Shown one piece after another: positions 1 through 7,603 of a DNA stretch of 14,991 nucleotides (position 1 is the stretch's first letter; each line of letters opens with the position of its first letter). This DNA is from CAVQGZ01 sp964356295 (GTDB lineage: Bacteria > Actinomycetota > Actinomycetes > Jiangellales > Jiangellaceae). A program made the position numbers and the translations under genes. Under the pieces are notes generated by a model, which had not been told where the DNA came from, did not search any database, and saw only the letters and a list, made by a program, of their open reading frames with translations. The stretch is from the NCBI GenBank assembly GCA_964356295.1, contig CAYHHE010000073.1:1-14991 (forward strand), given 5' to 3'.

Positions 1-354
1 ACCGCCCCTGGCGCGAGACTCCTAAGGGATAGTCCGGTCAGATGAATAGCCCTAAGCCGACTATGTGTGTGGGGCGTGACACCGTCCTCGCCTGCCCGAG
101 GCGAATCGCCGGGCCACGCTCGCTCCATGCCTGGTCGAGGGAGGTGGTCAGGTGCCGGTCGATGGTGGCCAGGGCGGTGCCGCTACAGGTCCAGCCCCAC
201 ATGACCCTCGCGGACGTCACCGTCACCACCGCCGCCATGACCCGAGCATGGCCGCACCCGCCAAGCCCCGCCAGCCCCGCACCTCGGCGGTCAGAGGCGA
301 AGCCTCATGAGGTGTTGGCCGCCGTCGCTGTTGCGGGCTCATGAGTCCGGCCCC
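1..354. other. Left-end region without a supported gene
   Basis: Open frames exist on both strands, but none has a recognisable product. The best candidate is a minus-strand frame at 38-238. It has GC-rich third positions for most of its length, then a run of rare A/T-ending codons at its 3' end, and no Shine-Dalgarno before its ATG. It could be a decayed gene fragment. The first 60 bases are less GC-rich than the rest. I see no RNA gene, promoter or mobile-element end here. Confidence 0.4.
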
Positions 355-371
355 GCGACACGTCCCACGAC

Positions 372-510
372 GATCTTGACCCTTCGGTGGCTTCCGCCCG
401 CCGCGCCGGCGCGATCTTGACGATCCGGCCGAGTCGAGCCCGCGGGGTTGGACGTTGCGTCAAGATCGCGTTGAGGAGGTCGCCAGGCACGGCGGTTGCG
501 TCAAGATCGC
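372..510. repeat. Intergenic repeat: four GATCTTGAC motifs, two in each orientation
   Basis: GATCTTGAC occurs at 372-380 and 413-421, and its reverse complement GTCAAGATC at 459-467 and 500-508. The spacing is 41 bases within each pair. In the right pair the exact match extends to 16 bases (GTTGCGTCAAGATCGC at 454-469 and 495-510). In the left pair the shared core is shorter. The element ends about 50 bases before the furA operator. It looks like a dispersed intergenic repeat rather than a regulator site, but that rests on layout alone. Confidence 0.7.
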
Positions 511-557
511 CGGCGGCCCAGCGGAGCTCGGCGCGCGAGGGCGGTGTCGGGAGGCAC

Positions 558-574
558 TCTTGACTGACTCAAGA
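558..574. promoter_or_regulatory. furA operator overlapping its promoter
   Basis: Positions 558-574 form an inverted repeat, TCTTGA-CTGAC-TCAAGA, with six-base arms and a five-base centre. It overlaps a candidate -35 TTGACT (560-565). Seventeen bases later lies a weak -10 GAGACT (583-588), which would place the transcript start at or next to the GTG at 596, giving a leaderless or nearly leaderless furA mRNA. As I recall it, the autoregulated mycobacterial furA promoter carries a very similar TCTTGACTGA...AGAAAA block just before furA, so this is likely where FurA represses the operon. Confidence 0.65.
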
Positions 575-595
575 AAACGGACGAGACTGAGGGCC

Positions 596-1027
596 GTGTC
601 GGCGCCTTCGGAGCTCGAGGACGCGCTGCGCGCGGCCGACCTTCGAGTGACGCGACCGCGGGTCGCTGTGCTGGCCGCGGTCCGGGACCGGCCGCACGCT
701 GACACGGGCGCGATCATTCGCGCCGTCCGCGACCGGCTCGGCGAGGTGTCCCACCAGGCGGTCTACGACGTGCTGCGGGCGCTGACCGCGGCAGGTCTCC
801 TGCGACGCATCCAGCCGTCGGACGCTGTGGCGCGTTACGAGTCGCGCGTGGGGGACAACCACCACCATGTCGTCTGCCGGTCCTGTGGGGTCATCGCCGA
901 CGTGGACTGCGCCGTCGGTCATGCTCCGTGCCTGACCGCGTCCAACGACCACGGATTCGCCATCGACGAGGCCGAGGTCATCTACTGGGGGCTCTGCCCG
1001 TCGTGCACGACCGGGCGCACCGGCTGA
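596..1027 (+). CDS. furA: Fur-family repressor FurA (oxidative stress, partner of katG)
   Basis: A 143-residue metal-dependent repressor of the Fur family. Residues 1-80 form the winged-helix DNA-binding domain (core LRVTRPRVAVL at 16-26, recognition region VSHQAVYDVLRALTAAGL at 51-68). The rest is the metal-binding and dimerisation domain, with HHH at 89-91 and two cysteine pairs, C94-x2-C97 and C134-x2-C137. It closely resembles mycobacterial FurA from the residues after the start through NHHHVVCRSCGVIADVDCAVG. I chose GTG 596 because homologues begin there and the promoter places the transcript start there. Longer readings from ATG 455 or TTG 560 run through the repeat or the operator. katG follows after 35 bases, so the pair should be one operon that is derepressed by peroxide. 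Confidence 0.93.
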   Translation: MSAPSELEDALRAADLRVTRPRVAVLAAVRDRPHADTGAIIRAVRDRLGEVSHQAVYDVLRALTAAGLLRRIQPSDAVARYESRVGDNHHHVVCRSCGVIADVDCAVGHAPCLTASNDHGFAIDEAEVIYWGLCPSCTTGRTG

Positions 1028-1062
1028 CCCCGACCCGCAAGACCCGACAAGGAAGGAACGCC

Positions 1063-3294
1063 ATGACCGAGCAGCATGAGACGCGTCTCGCAGAGGTGAA
1101 CACCGAGGAGAGCCAGGCCGGCTGCCCGGTCGCGCACCCCGTCCACCCCACGGAGGGTGCAGGCAACAGCGCATGGTGGCCCCATCAGCTCAACCTCAAG
1201 ATCCTGCGAAAGCACGCACCCGCGTCCAACCCGATGGGGGAGGGCTTCGACTACGCCGAGGAGTTCCTGACCCTCGACCTGGACGCGGTCAAGCGCGACA
1301 TCGTGGCGGTCCTGACGACCTCGCAGGACTGGTGGCCGGCCGACTACGGGCACTACGGCCCGCTGATCATCCGGATGGCGTGGCACAGCGCGGGCACTTA
1401 TCGCATCAGCGACGGTCGCGGCGGCGCGGGGGCCGGCATGCAGCGCTTCGCCCCGCTCAACAGCTGGCCGGACAACGCAAACCTCGACAAGGCCCGCAGG
1501 CTGCTCTGGCCGGTCAAGCAGAAGTACGGCCGCAAGCTGTCCTGGGCCGACCTCATGGTGTTCGCCGGCAACTGCGCCCTGGACTCGATGGGCCTGGAGA
1601 CCTTCGGCTTCGGCGGGGGGCGTGAGGACGTGTGGGAGCCCGACGAGGACGTCTACTGGGGTCCCGAGGAGACCTGGCTCGGTGACCAGCGCTACACCGG
1701 CGAGCGAGAGCTGGAGAACCCGCTGGCCGCGGTCCAGATGGGTCTGATCTACGTCAACCCGGAGGGCCCGAACGGCACCCCGGACCCGCTGGCCTCGGCC
1801 CGCGACATCCGCGAGACGTTCCGCCGCATGGCGATGAACGACGAAGAGACCGTCGCGCTCACCGCCGGGGGCCACACCTTCGGCAAGACCCACGGCGCGG
1901 CCGTGCCGGACAGGTACGTCGGTCCCGAGCCCGAGGCGGCACCGCTCGCCGAGCAGGGCCTGGGCTGGATGAACAGCTACGGCACCGGCACGGGCGACGA
2001 CACGATCACCAGCGGGCTGGAAGGCGCATGGACGCCCACGCCGATCACGTGGGACAACAGCTACTTCGAGACGCTGTTCGGCTACGAGTGGGAGGTGACG
2101 AAGAGCCCCGCCGGTGCCTTCCAGTGGGTCCCGAAGGACGGTGCCGGGGCGGACGCCGTCCCCGATGCGCATGACCCGTCGGTCAGGCACGCGCCCATGA
2201 TGAGCACGGCGGACATGGCGATGCGCATGGACCCGGTCTACGAGCAGATCTCGCGGCGCTTCATGGAGCACCCGGACAAGCTGGCCGATGCCTTCGCACG
2301 GGCGTGGTTCAAGCTGACCCACCGCGACATGGGACCGGTGGCGCGCTACCTCGGGGCCCTGGTGCCGCAGGAGACCCTGCTGTGGCAGGACCCGATCCCG
2401 GCACTCGACCACGAGCTGGTGGATGCCGCGGACGTCTCCGCGCTGAAGGCGCAGGTGCTGGCCTCGGGGCTGTCCGTCGCCCAGCTGGTTCGCACCGCGT
2501 GGGCGTCCGCGTCCACGTTCCGCGGCAGCGACAAGCGCGGCGGCGCCAACGGGGCGCGCATCCGCCTGGAGCCTCAGAAGGACTGGGAGGTCAACGACCC
2601 CGACGAGCTCGCCATCGTGCTGCGCACCCTGGAGGGCATCCAGCAGTCGTTCAACTCCGCGCAGACCGGTGGCAAGCGCATCTCGCTGGCCGACCTGATC
2701 GTCCTCGGCGGGTGCGCCGCGGTCGAGCAGGCGGCCGGGAGCGCCGGCCACGAGGTCGAGGTTCCGTTCACGCCGGGACGGATGGACGCCGCTGCGGACC
2801 AGACGGACGTCGAGTCCTTCGCCGCACTCGAGCCCAACGCAGACGGCTTCCGCAACTACCTCGGCAAGGGCAACCGGCTCGACGCCGAGTACCTGCTCAT
2901 CGACCGGGCGAACCTGCTCACGCTCAGCGCTCCGGAGATGACCGTCCTCGTCGGTGGCCTGCGGGTGCTCGACGCCAACCACCGGCAGTCGCAGGTGGGC
3001 GTCCTCACCGCGCGCCCCGGGTCGCTGACCAACGACTTCTACGTGAACCTGCTCGACCTGGGCACGCAGTGGTCGGCCACGTCCGAGGCCGAGGACACCT
3101 TCGAAGGCCGTGACCGGGCGACCGGTGAGGTGAGGTGGACCGGCAGCCGCGCCGACCTCGTCTTCGGCTCGAACTCCGAGCTCAGGGCCGTGGCCGAGGT
3201 CTACGCCAGCGACGACGCCCAGGAGAAGTTCGTGCGGGACTTCGTAGCCGCGTGGGACAAGGTCATGAACCTCGACCGCTTCGACCTCGCCTGA
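1063..3294 (+). CDS. katG: Catalase-peroxidase KatG
   Basis: A bifunctional haem catalase-peroxidase of 743 residues, the normal length, which detoxifies hydrogen peroxide in the cytoplasm. The distal haem pocket RMAWH gives R104, W107 and H108, the same numbers as in M. tuberculosis KatG. The Met-Tyr-Trp adduct needed for catalase activity is available as W107, Y230 (LIYVNPEGP) and M256 (RRMAMND). The proximal haem ligand is H271 in GGHTFGKTHG. S317 in ITSGLE matches Ser315, the site of isoniazid-resistance changes. The C-terminal half is the usual degenerate second peroxidase domain. The ATG at 1063 has a strong AAGGAAGG Shine-Dalgarno (1049-1056); the frame stays open upstream, but that part overlaps furA. 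There is no promoter in the 35-base furA-katG gap, so expression probably depends on furA. Confidence 0.98.
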   Translation: MTEQHETRLAEVNTEESQAGCPVAHPVHPTEGAGNSAWWPHQLNLKILRKHAPASNPMGEGFDYAEEFLTLDLDAVKRDIVAVLTTSQDWWPADYGHYGPLIIRMAWHSAGTYRISDGRGGAGAGMQRFAPLNSWPDNANLDKARRLLWPVKQKYGRKLSWADLMVFAGNCALDSMGLETFGFGGGREDVWEPDEDVYWGPEETWLGDQRYTGERELENPLAAVQMGLIYVNPEGPNGTPDPLASARDIRETFRRMAMNDEETVALTAGGHTFGKTHGAAVPDRYVGPEPEAAPLAEQGLGWMNSYGTGTGDDTITSGLEGAWTPTPITWDNSYFETLFGYEWEVTKSPAGAFQWVPKDGAGADAVPDAHDPSVRHAPMMSTADMAMRMDPVYEQISRRFMEHPDKLADAFARAWFKLTHRDMGPVARYLGALVPQETLLWQDPIPALDHELVDAADVSALKAQVLASGLSVAQLVRTAWASASTFRGSDKRGGANGARIRLEPQKDWEVNDPDELAIVLRTLEGIQQSFNSAQTGGKRISLADLIVLGGCAAVEQAAGSAGHEVEVPFTPGRMDAAADQTDVESFAALEPNADGFRNYLGKGNRLDAEYLLIDRANLLTLSAPEMTVLVGGLRVLDANHRQSQVGVLTARPGSLTNDFYVNLLDLGTQWSATSEAEDTFEGRDRATGEVRWTGSRADLVFGSNSELRAVAEVYASDDAQEKFVRDFVAAWDKVMNLDRFDLA

Positions 3295-3295
3295 C

Positions 3296-4018
3296 CTAGA
3301 CGCCCAGTCTGAAGCCGCGCGGCTGGACGAGGAAGGAGCGGATCGCCTCCCGGCCCGTGTCGCGGATCTCCGGTCCGTGGGTGAAGGCTGCGGTGCGGTA
3401 CTCGAGGTCGCCGAGTCGTTCGGCGGTCTGCTTGGTCTGCTGACCGTCGGAGCACGAGGCGAAGATCGGCCAGGTGCGCCGGGAGTTCATGTTCCAGATG
3501 GCGTCCCCGGTGATGAGCGTCTCGGTGGGCCGGTGCAGCAGGGAGATGTGGCCGGGGGTGTGCCCGGGGGTGTGCACCACCTCGAGCCCGCCGGCGACAG
3601 GCAGTAGCTGACCGTCGTGGAGCTCCTCGCTGACCGGCACGCCGCCGGAGCCGACCGGCTGGCGGTGCAGGAGCCGCCCGAGCGGGATCGCCGGGTCCAT
3701 CGGTGAGCCGCGGCCGTCGCGGACGTCCTGGGCATCGTCGGCATGCACGGCCACCGGTGACCCGGTTCGCCCGGCCACGGCCTTGAGCCCACCGACGTGG
3801 TCGACATGGTTGTGGGTGGCGATGATGCGGGTGACATCGACTCTGCCTGCGCCGATCTCGGCCAGGGCCGTCATGATGCGCCCGGACGACGTCGGGAGCC
3901 CCGCGTCGACCAGCGTGACCTGCCCGTCGTCGTCGGTCAGGGCGTACACGTTGAGCAGGTCGTAGGGCAGGAGCGGGATCCGGTAGACCCCGGGGGCGAT
4001 CAGAACGCTCAGCGCCAC
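3296..4018 (-). CDS. MBL-fold metallo-hydrolase
   Basis: A 240-residue metallo-beta-lactamase-fold hydrolase. The metal-binding set is complete: H69-x-H71-x-D73-H74 in THNHVDH, H153 in HTPGHTPGH, D172 in TGDAIW and H214 in FTHGPE. This family includes glyoxalase II, lactonase and other thioester or ester hydrolases; the substrate cannot be told from sequence. There is no signal peptide, so it is probably cytoplasmic. It starts at GTG (4016-4018) without a convincing Shine-Dalgarno. It lies 49 bases downstream of the methyltransferase on the same strand and may share its transcript. Its stop codon is separated from the katG stop by one base, so the two genes converge with no room for a separate terminator. 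Confidence 0.85.
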   Translation of the reverse strand: MALSVLIAPGVYRIPLLPYDLLNVYALTDDDGQVTLVDAGLPTSSGRIMTALAEIGAGRVDVTRIIATHNHVDHVGGLKAVAGRTGSPVAVHADDAQDVRDGRGSPMDPAIPLGRLLHRQPVGSGGVPVSEELHDGQLLPVAGGLEVVHTPGHTPGHISLLHRPTETLITGDAIWNMNSRRTWPIFASCSDGQQTKQTAERLGDLEYRTAAFTHGPEIRDTGREAIRSFLVQPRGFRLGV

Positions 4019-4067
4019 CGGGCCAGGCTACGGGCCGCCGGACACGTGTCGACGTTGCTCCCCGACC

Positions 4068-4850
4068 TCACGCCCGTCGGGCGACGACCCGCATCAGGGG
4101 GACGGGCAGCTCAGCGCGGGGACCGGCCAGTCGCGCGAGTGTTGCCTGCGCCCGATGCAACTGGTCGGTGGTGCGGCCTGGGGTGTACAGCGAGCGGACG
4201 GCAAGGGCGGCGTGGTCGGCGGTAACCAACGGGAACGGGAATCGTTGCCGGGCGATGTCGACGACGCTCAGGCCGGCCCCGGTGAGCAGCCGTCGCACGC
4301 GGCGGGGACTCACGTGGGTCGGCATGGAGCCTGGGCCGCGCAGAGGAAGTGCGAGCGCCGCGCCGAGGGCGAGGTAGCGGGGGAGGACCGGCCAGGTCGC
4401 GGGCAGCAGGAGGACGGCTGTACCGCCCGGGCGGAGGACTCGCGCGAGCTCGGCGACGGCAGCCCGGATCGGCCGTACGAGCATGAGTCCCATCGAGGAC
4501 ACGACGGTGTCGACGGAGGTGTCCGGGACGGGGAGCCGGCGGGCGTCGCCGAGGGTGACGGGTCCGCGGTTCTGCAGGCGGGCATGGGCGATCTCGGCGT
4601 CGCTGCGGTCAACTCCGAGGTAGGTGTCGTGTCCGGTCAGCCACGGCAGGACGGCGGCGTTGCCACAGGCGACGTCGAGGACGGCACCAGGGGAGTCCGG
4701 CAGCGAGGCGGCAAGCCAGGAGTACGGCGTGCCCAGCTCGGGGTGGACGGCGTGGTGGAACGCCTGCTCGGTGATGCCGGGACGGTGGGCGTGGAACTGG
4801 GCGAGGTAGGCGTCCCAGTCGGTCCGTCCACTCACGTCGGTGCAACTCAC
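4068..4850 (-). CDS. Class I SAM-dependent methyltransferase
   Basis: About 260 residues with a Rossmann-type SAM-binding domain. Motif I VLDVACGNA is at 57-65, an acidic strand end at D81 (GVDRSD), an aspartate at D102 (LGDARRLP), and the post-motif LARVLRPGG at 135-143, as in the Methyltransf_11/ubiE-like group. The C-terminal third looks like the substrate region; the substrate is unknown. I set the start at GTG 4848-4850, while GTG 4833-4835 is an alternative with a GGTGAG ten bases upstream. In the same frame the sequence stays open back to 5654 through the anti-sigma region and the sigma remnant, but the middle of that frame is only a shadow of the anti-sigma gene, so I do not treat it as one protein. 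It probably belongs to the sigma/anti-sigma transcript. Confidence 0.85.
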   Translation of the reverse strand: MSCTDVSGRTDWDAYLAQFHAHRPGITEQAFHHAVHPELGTPYSWLAASLPDSPGAVLDVACGNAAVLPWLTGHDTYLGVDRSDAEIAHARLQNRGPVTLGDARRLPVPDTSVDTVVSSMGLMLVRPIRAAVAELARVLRPGGTAVLLLPATWPVLPRYLALGAALALPLRGPGSMPTHVSPRRVRRLLTGAGLSVVDIARQRFPFPLVTADHAALAVRSLYTPGRTTDQLHRAQATLARLAGPRAELPVPLMRVVARRA

Positions 4851-4903
4851 CGGGACGCCGCGGAGATTCCGGCGCGGCGCTGACCGACTCGGTTGTGCAG
4901 CCC

Positions 4904-5190
4904 TCACGCCTCGGGGGTGTCGGTCGACCGTGACAGCTCGTCGGCGAACGGCGCAGGCGCTCGACGGCCTGCGGGTCGACCTCCACAGGGACCGGGGTCG
5001 CATGAGCCATCGGGCTCGCGGTCTTGATGGCGCGGTAGGTGCTGGCCTCCGGCCCGCAGCGCCGGCACACCTCGAGGTGCTCGTGCACCATGTGGGCGGT
5101 AGCGGGGTCGACCTCGCCGTCGAGGTAGCCCTGCAGCACCTTGGCGACCTGGTGGGAGCGCCGTCCGGTGAGCCGATCCAGCATGGCCAT
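4904..5190 (-). pseudogene. Zinc-binding anti-sigma factor, frameshifted near its end
   Basis: Starts at ATG 5188-5190 behind GGAG at six bases. The product begins MAMLDRLTGRRSHQVAKV and carries the ZAS-type motif H-x3-C-x2-C (HLEVCRRC), followed by a helical stretch that would clasp a sigma factor. Up to AVERLRR the frame is good. Then, at about 4948, the sensible continuation FADELSRSTDTPEA-stop lies in another frame and ends at TGA 4904-4906. The span from ATG to that TGA is 287 bases, one short of a multiple of three, which fits a single-base deletion or sequencing error. As written, the frame runs on to 4609 across the methyltransferase. The fault lies after the zinc motif, so some function could remain. 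Confidence 0.65.
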
Positions 5191-5528
5191 CGTTTGCTCC
5201 GCGGGTGGGGCACGAGACCGTCCTGGTCGAGCGTGGCGCGGATGCGTCCGCGGCCCCTGTGCAGCCGGCTCATCACAGTGCCCTTGGGGATGTCGAGCCG
5301 GTCGGCGGCTTGGGCGTCGCTCAGTCCCTGCCGGTCGACGAGGTCGATGACGACACGGAACTCCTCAGGCAGGTCGGCCAGCGCCACGTCCTCGCTGGAG
5401 GGGGCGGCCGGTCCGGTCTGCTCGAGGATCCGTTGGGCGGACTCGCCGTCAGCGACCAGGTCTCGTTGTCCCGTGGGGATGCGGTTGATGTGGGTGTTGC
5501 TCATGATGGTCAGCAGCCACTCTGCTGG
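5190..5528 (-). pseudogene. Truncated ECF sigma factor (only the end of region 2 and region 4 remain)
   Basis: From about 5528 the minus strand encodes PAEWLLTIMSNTHINR, the typical end of the sigma-70 region 2, then a linker, then a full region 4 with LPEEFRVVIDLVDRQGLS and the helix-turn-helix IPKGTVMSRLHRGRGRIR. Upstream of PAEW nothing resembles regions 2.1-2.3, and 5669 already begins a divergent gene, so the promoter-opening half is missing. The 3' end is also abnormal. No stop occurs before the anti-sigma ATG, and the codon expected to be the stop reads CGA (5190-5192), where TGA would give the overlap TGATG common in coupled sigma/anti-sigma genes. It is related to actinobacterial ECF sigma factors paired with zinc anti-sigma factors. 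It is probably non-functional. Confidence 0.7.
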
Positions 5529-5668
5529 GTATCTCCGACCGCTGCCCGACCACCGCACTCTCGAGTCCGGCCTGACTGTGCTCACCACGATGTCGATCGA
5601 CGACCGTGGGTGGGCAGGCAGCGCCGCGTAGACGTGAACCGACCGAGCCGACACGAAGGAGACACCTG

Positions 5669-5950
5669 ATGAGAGCCGTCTGGAACGACACCGTGGTCAC
5701 CGAGAGCAACGACACCGTCGTCGTGGAGGGCAACCACTACTTCCCGCCTGACTCGGTGCGATGGGAGCACCTGGTGGACAGCCCGCACACCAGCCTGTGC
5801 GTGAGCAAGGGCGCAGCTCGCTACTGGTCGGTGCAGGCCGGTGGCCGCCAGGCGGACGATGCGGCCTGGTCCTACCCGTCACCCAAGCCGGCTGCCGCCG
5901 AGATCGCGGGGTACGTCGCGTTCTGGCGCGGCGTCCGCGTGCAGCCGTAG
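5669..5950 (+). CDS. DUF427 family protein
   Basis: A 93-residue protein with the full signature of DUF427 (PF04248): MRAVWNDTVV, then VVVEGNHYFPPDSV, a central YWSV strand, and the C-terminal AAWSYPSPKPAAAEIAGYVA ending in FWRGV. The family is small, cytoplasmic and of unknown biochemical role. The ATG at 5669 has a strong GAAGGAG (5655-5661) seven bases upstream. It is transcribed away from the decayed sigma gene, and the intervening 140 bases must hold its promoter, which I could not place with confidence. Confidence 0.9.
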   Translation: MRAVWNDTVVTESNDTVVVEGNHYFPPDSVRWEHLVDSPHTSLCVSKGAARYWSVQAGGRQADDAAWSYPSPKPAAAEIAGYVAFWRGVRVQP

Positions 5951-5952
5951 CC

Positions 5953-6140
5953 GTGCGTACCCGCGGACGTGCCGCGCTCGCAGCGCTGGTCGCGCTGCTG
6001 GCCACGACGGCGCGCTGGACGGCGGCTCCTTCGAGGCGGTGAGCCTGGACGGGACGCCGGTGGTGCTGTGGTTCCGGTCCCGTGGCCGGGGAACCGGCCG
6101 ACGTTCGCGTCCGTGTCGGTTGACGCCGGGTCAGCGACCG
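5953..6140 (+). pseudogene. Possible remnant of a secreted redoxin/TlpA-like gene
   Basis: Three pieces in three frames together look like the start of an exported thioredoxin-like protein. GTG 5953 opens a signal-peptide-like segment (VRTRGRAALAALVALLATTA) whose frame stops at 6042. From 6015 a second frame gives LDGGSFEAVSLDGTPVVLWF, as expected just before a redoxin active site. A third frame then gives VPWPGNRP where WCxxC would be, with no cysteines. Nothing redoxin-like can be followed further. The assignment rests on one motif and the order of the pieces, so it is tentative. Confidence 0.35.
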
Positions 6141-6333
6141 GCCCTGTTCCGGCCGTCGTCTCTCGTCCTAGGGGTACCGACGCAGCTCACCCGGGAGGTG
6201 TGGAGAGCGTCTCCGACGGCTCGACCCGACGGCCGCGCGGCACGTGGACGCTGGTCTGCTGTCTTGCTGCTGCGGTTACGTTGCTGCCCTCGCCCGCCTG
6301 GCGGCCGGGGGGTGGCTGGGCTTGACTGGCGAT
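6141..6333. other. Non-coding or decayed stretch before the FAD reductase gene
   Basis: Frames here give hydrophobic and cysteine-rich strings without any recognisable family. Together with the redoxin-like remnant it looks like a gene graveyard between the DUF427 gene and the FAD reductase. No convincing promoter or terminator was found. Confidence 0.3.
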
Positions 6334-7548
6334 GTGACGGATCCAGTTGTTGTCGTGGGTGGTGGCCTGGCCGGGGCCAAGGTGGTCGAGACGCTGCGCG
6401 GCGAGGGGTACGACGGTGCGGTCGTGCTGCTGGCTGCCGAGTCAGAGCTGCCCTACGAGCGGCCTGCGCTGTCCAAGGGATACCTGGCGGGCACGGACCC
6501 GTTCGACACGGCCGTCATCCACGACCTGGCCTGGTACGACGAGCACGACGTCGACCTGCGGCGTGGCACCACCGCCACCGGCCTCGAGCCGGCCCGGCAC
6601 CGCGTGGAGCTCGGCGACGGCAGCGCTCTGACCTACCACCGTCTCGTGCTCGCCACCGGCGCGACCCCGATCAGGCCGGCCCTTCCGGGGGCGGGCACCG
6701 CCGCGGTGCTGCGAACGAGAGCCGACGCGGACGCCCTGCGGGTGCGGCTGGTTCCCGACGCCCGAGTAGCCATCATCGGTGGAGGCTGGATCGGACTGGA
6801 GACCGCCGCCGCCGCCATCGGCCGCGGGGCCAGGGTAACCATGCTGGAGTCAGGTCGGGCCCCCCTTGCCCGGGCCCTCGGCGCCCGGATCGGCGCGGCG
6901 TGGGGCGAGGCCCACCGCAGTCACGGTGTCGACCTGCGCACCGGGGTGGAGGTCACCGAGATCGCCGACCACGGGGTCAGGCTGGCCGACGGCTCCAGCG
7001 TCGACGCCGACCTCGTCCTGCTGGCGGTGGGCGCGCGACCGGAGACCAGAATGGCCGAGTCCGCCGGGCTCACCGTCGACGACGGCGTGCTCACCGACGC
7101 GGCGCTTCGCACCTCGCACCCCGACGTGCTCGCCGTCGGCGACGTCGCCAACGCGTTCCACCCGCGCTACCGCCGACACGTGAGGGTCGAGCACTGGGCT
7201 AACGCGCTCAACCAGGGCCCCGCGGCGGCCCGGACGATCCTCGGCGAAGACGTCGAGTACCGCAAGATCCCCTACTTCTACACCGACCAGTTCGAGCTCG
7301 GCATGGAGTACGCAGGCCACAGCGACCCCGACGCGGACGTGCTCGTCCGCGGCGACCTCGACAGCGGGAGCTATCAGGCGTTCTGGGTGCGCCCGGCGCA
7401 CGGGGACACCGTCGTCGTCGAAGCCGCGATGCACGTCAACCGCTGGGAGCCGGGGATCGAGCCGTTGAAGAGCCTTGTCGAGGCCGAGACGCCCGTCGAG
7501 CGACGCCGCCTGGTCGACGAGGACGTCGCCCTCGACGATCTGGGGTAG
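6334..7548 (+). CDS. FAD-dependent pyridine nucleotide oxidoreductase, ferredoxin-reductase type
   Basis: A 404-residue flavoprotein of the ferredoxin/putidaredoxin reductase group, which passes electrons from NAD(P)H to a ferredoxin. The N-terminal FAD site is VVVGGGLAG (6-14), followed by the family motif YERPALSKGYL (41-51) and LVLATGATP (104-112). The NAD(P)H site is IIGGGWIGLE (147-156). The second FAD contact is VLAVGDVA (265-272), then VEHWANALNQGP and the C-terminal reductase domain (YFYTDQFELGMEYAG). The length is normal. GTG 6334 fits homologue starts; TTG 6322 with a G-rich stretch upstream is an alternative. No ferredoxin, P450 or oxygenase gene is adjacent, so the electron acceptor is unknown. 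Confidence 0.9.
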   Translation: MTDPVVVVGGGLAGAKVVETLRGEGYDGAVVLLAAESELPYERPALSKGYLAGTDPFDTAVIHDLAWYDEHDVDLRRGTTATGLEPARHRVELGDGSALTYHRLVLATGATPIRPALPGAGTAAVLRTRADADALRVRLVPDARVAIIGGGWIGLETAAAAIGRGARVTMLESGRAPLARALGARIGAAWGEAHRSHGVDLRTGVEVTEIADHGVRLADGSSVDADLVLLAVGARPETRMAESAGLTVDDGVLTDAALRTSHPDVLAVGDVANAFHPRYRRHVRVEHWANALNQGPAAARTILGEDVEYRKIPYFYTDQFELGMEYAGHSDPDADVLVRGDLDSGSYQAFWVRPAHGDTVVVEAAMHVNRWEPGIEPLKSLVEAETPVERRRLVDEDVALDDLG

Positions 7549-7603
7549 TCCGCGTGACGGTTCGCCAGATCCGCGCGGAGCGTGCCCGCAGTCAGCCTTC
7601 CCC

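Noticed and set aside
42..344. Plus-strand 100-codon frame at the left end
   Set aside because: No Shine-Dalgarno, low-complexity Pro/Ala-rich C-terminus and no recognisable product; the opposite frame has better codon use but also decays.
455..595. Longer furA reading from ATG 455 or TTG 560
   Set aside because: The extra residues come from the repeat and the operator/promoter, and known FurA proteins begin at the residues encoded from 596.
982..2982. Very long minus-strand open frame opposite katG
   Set aside because: It lies inside katG, whose protein is unmistakable. Long antisense open frames are normal in GC-rich codon-biased genes, and the product resembles nothing.
5841..7202. 453-codon plus-strand frame overlapping the FAD reductase
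   Set aside because: Most of it is an arginine/proline-rich shadow of the reductase; only the short piece near 6015-6075 looks meaningful, and it is listed as the redoxin-like remnant.
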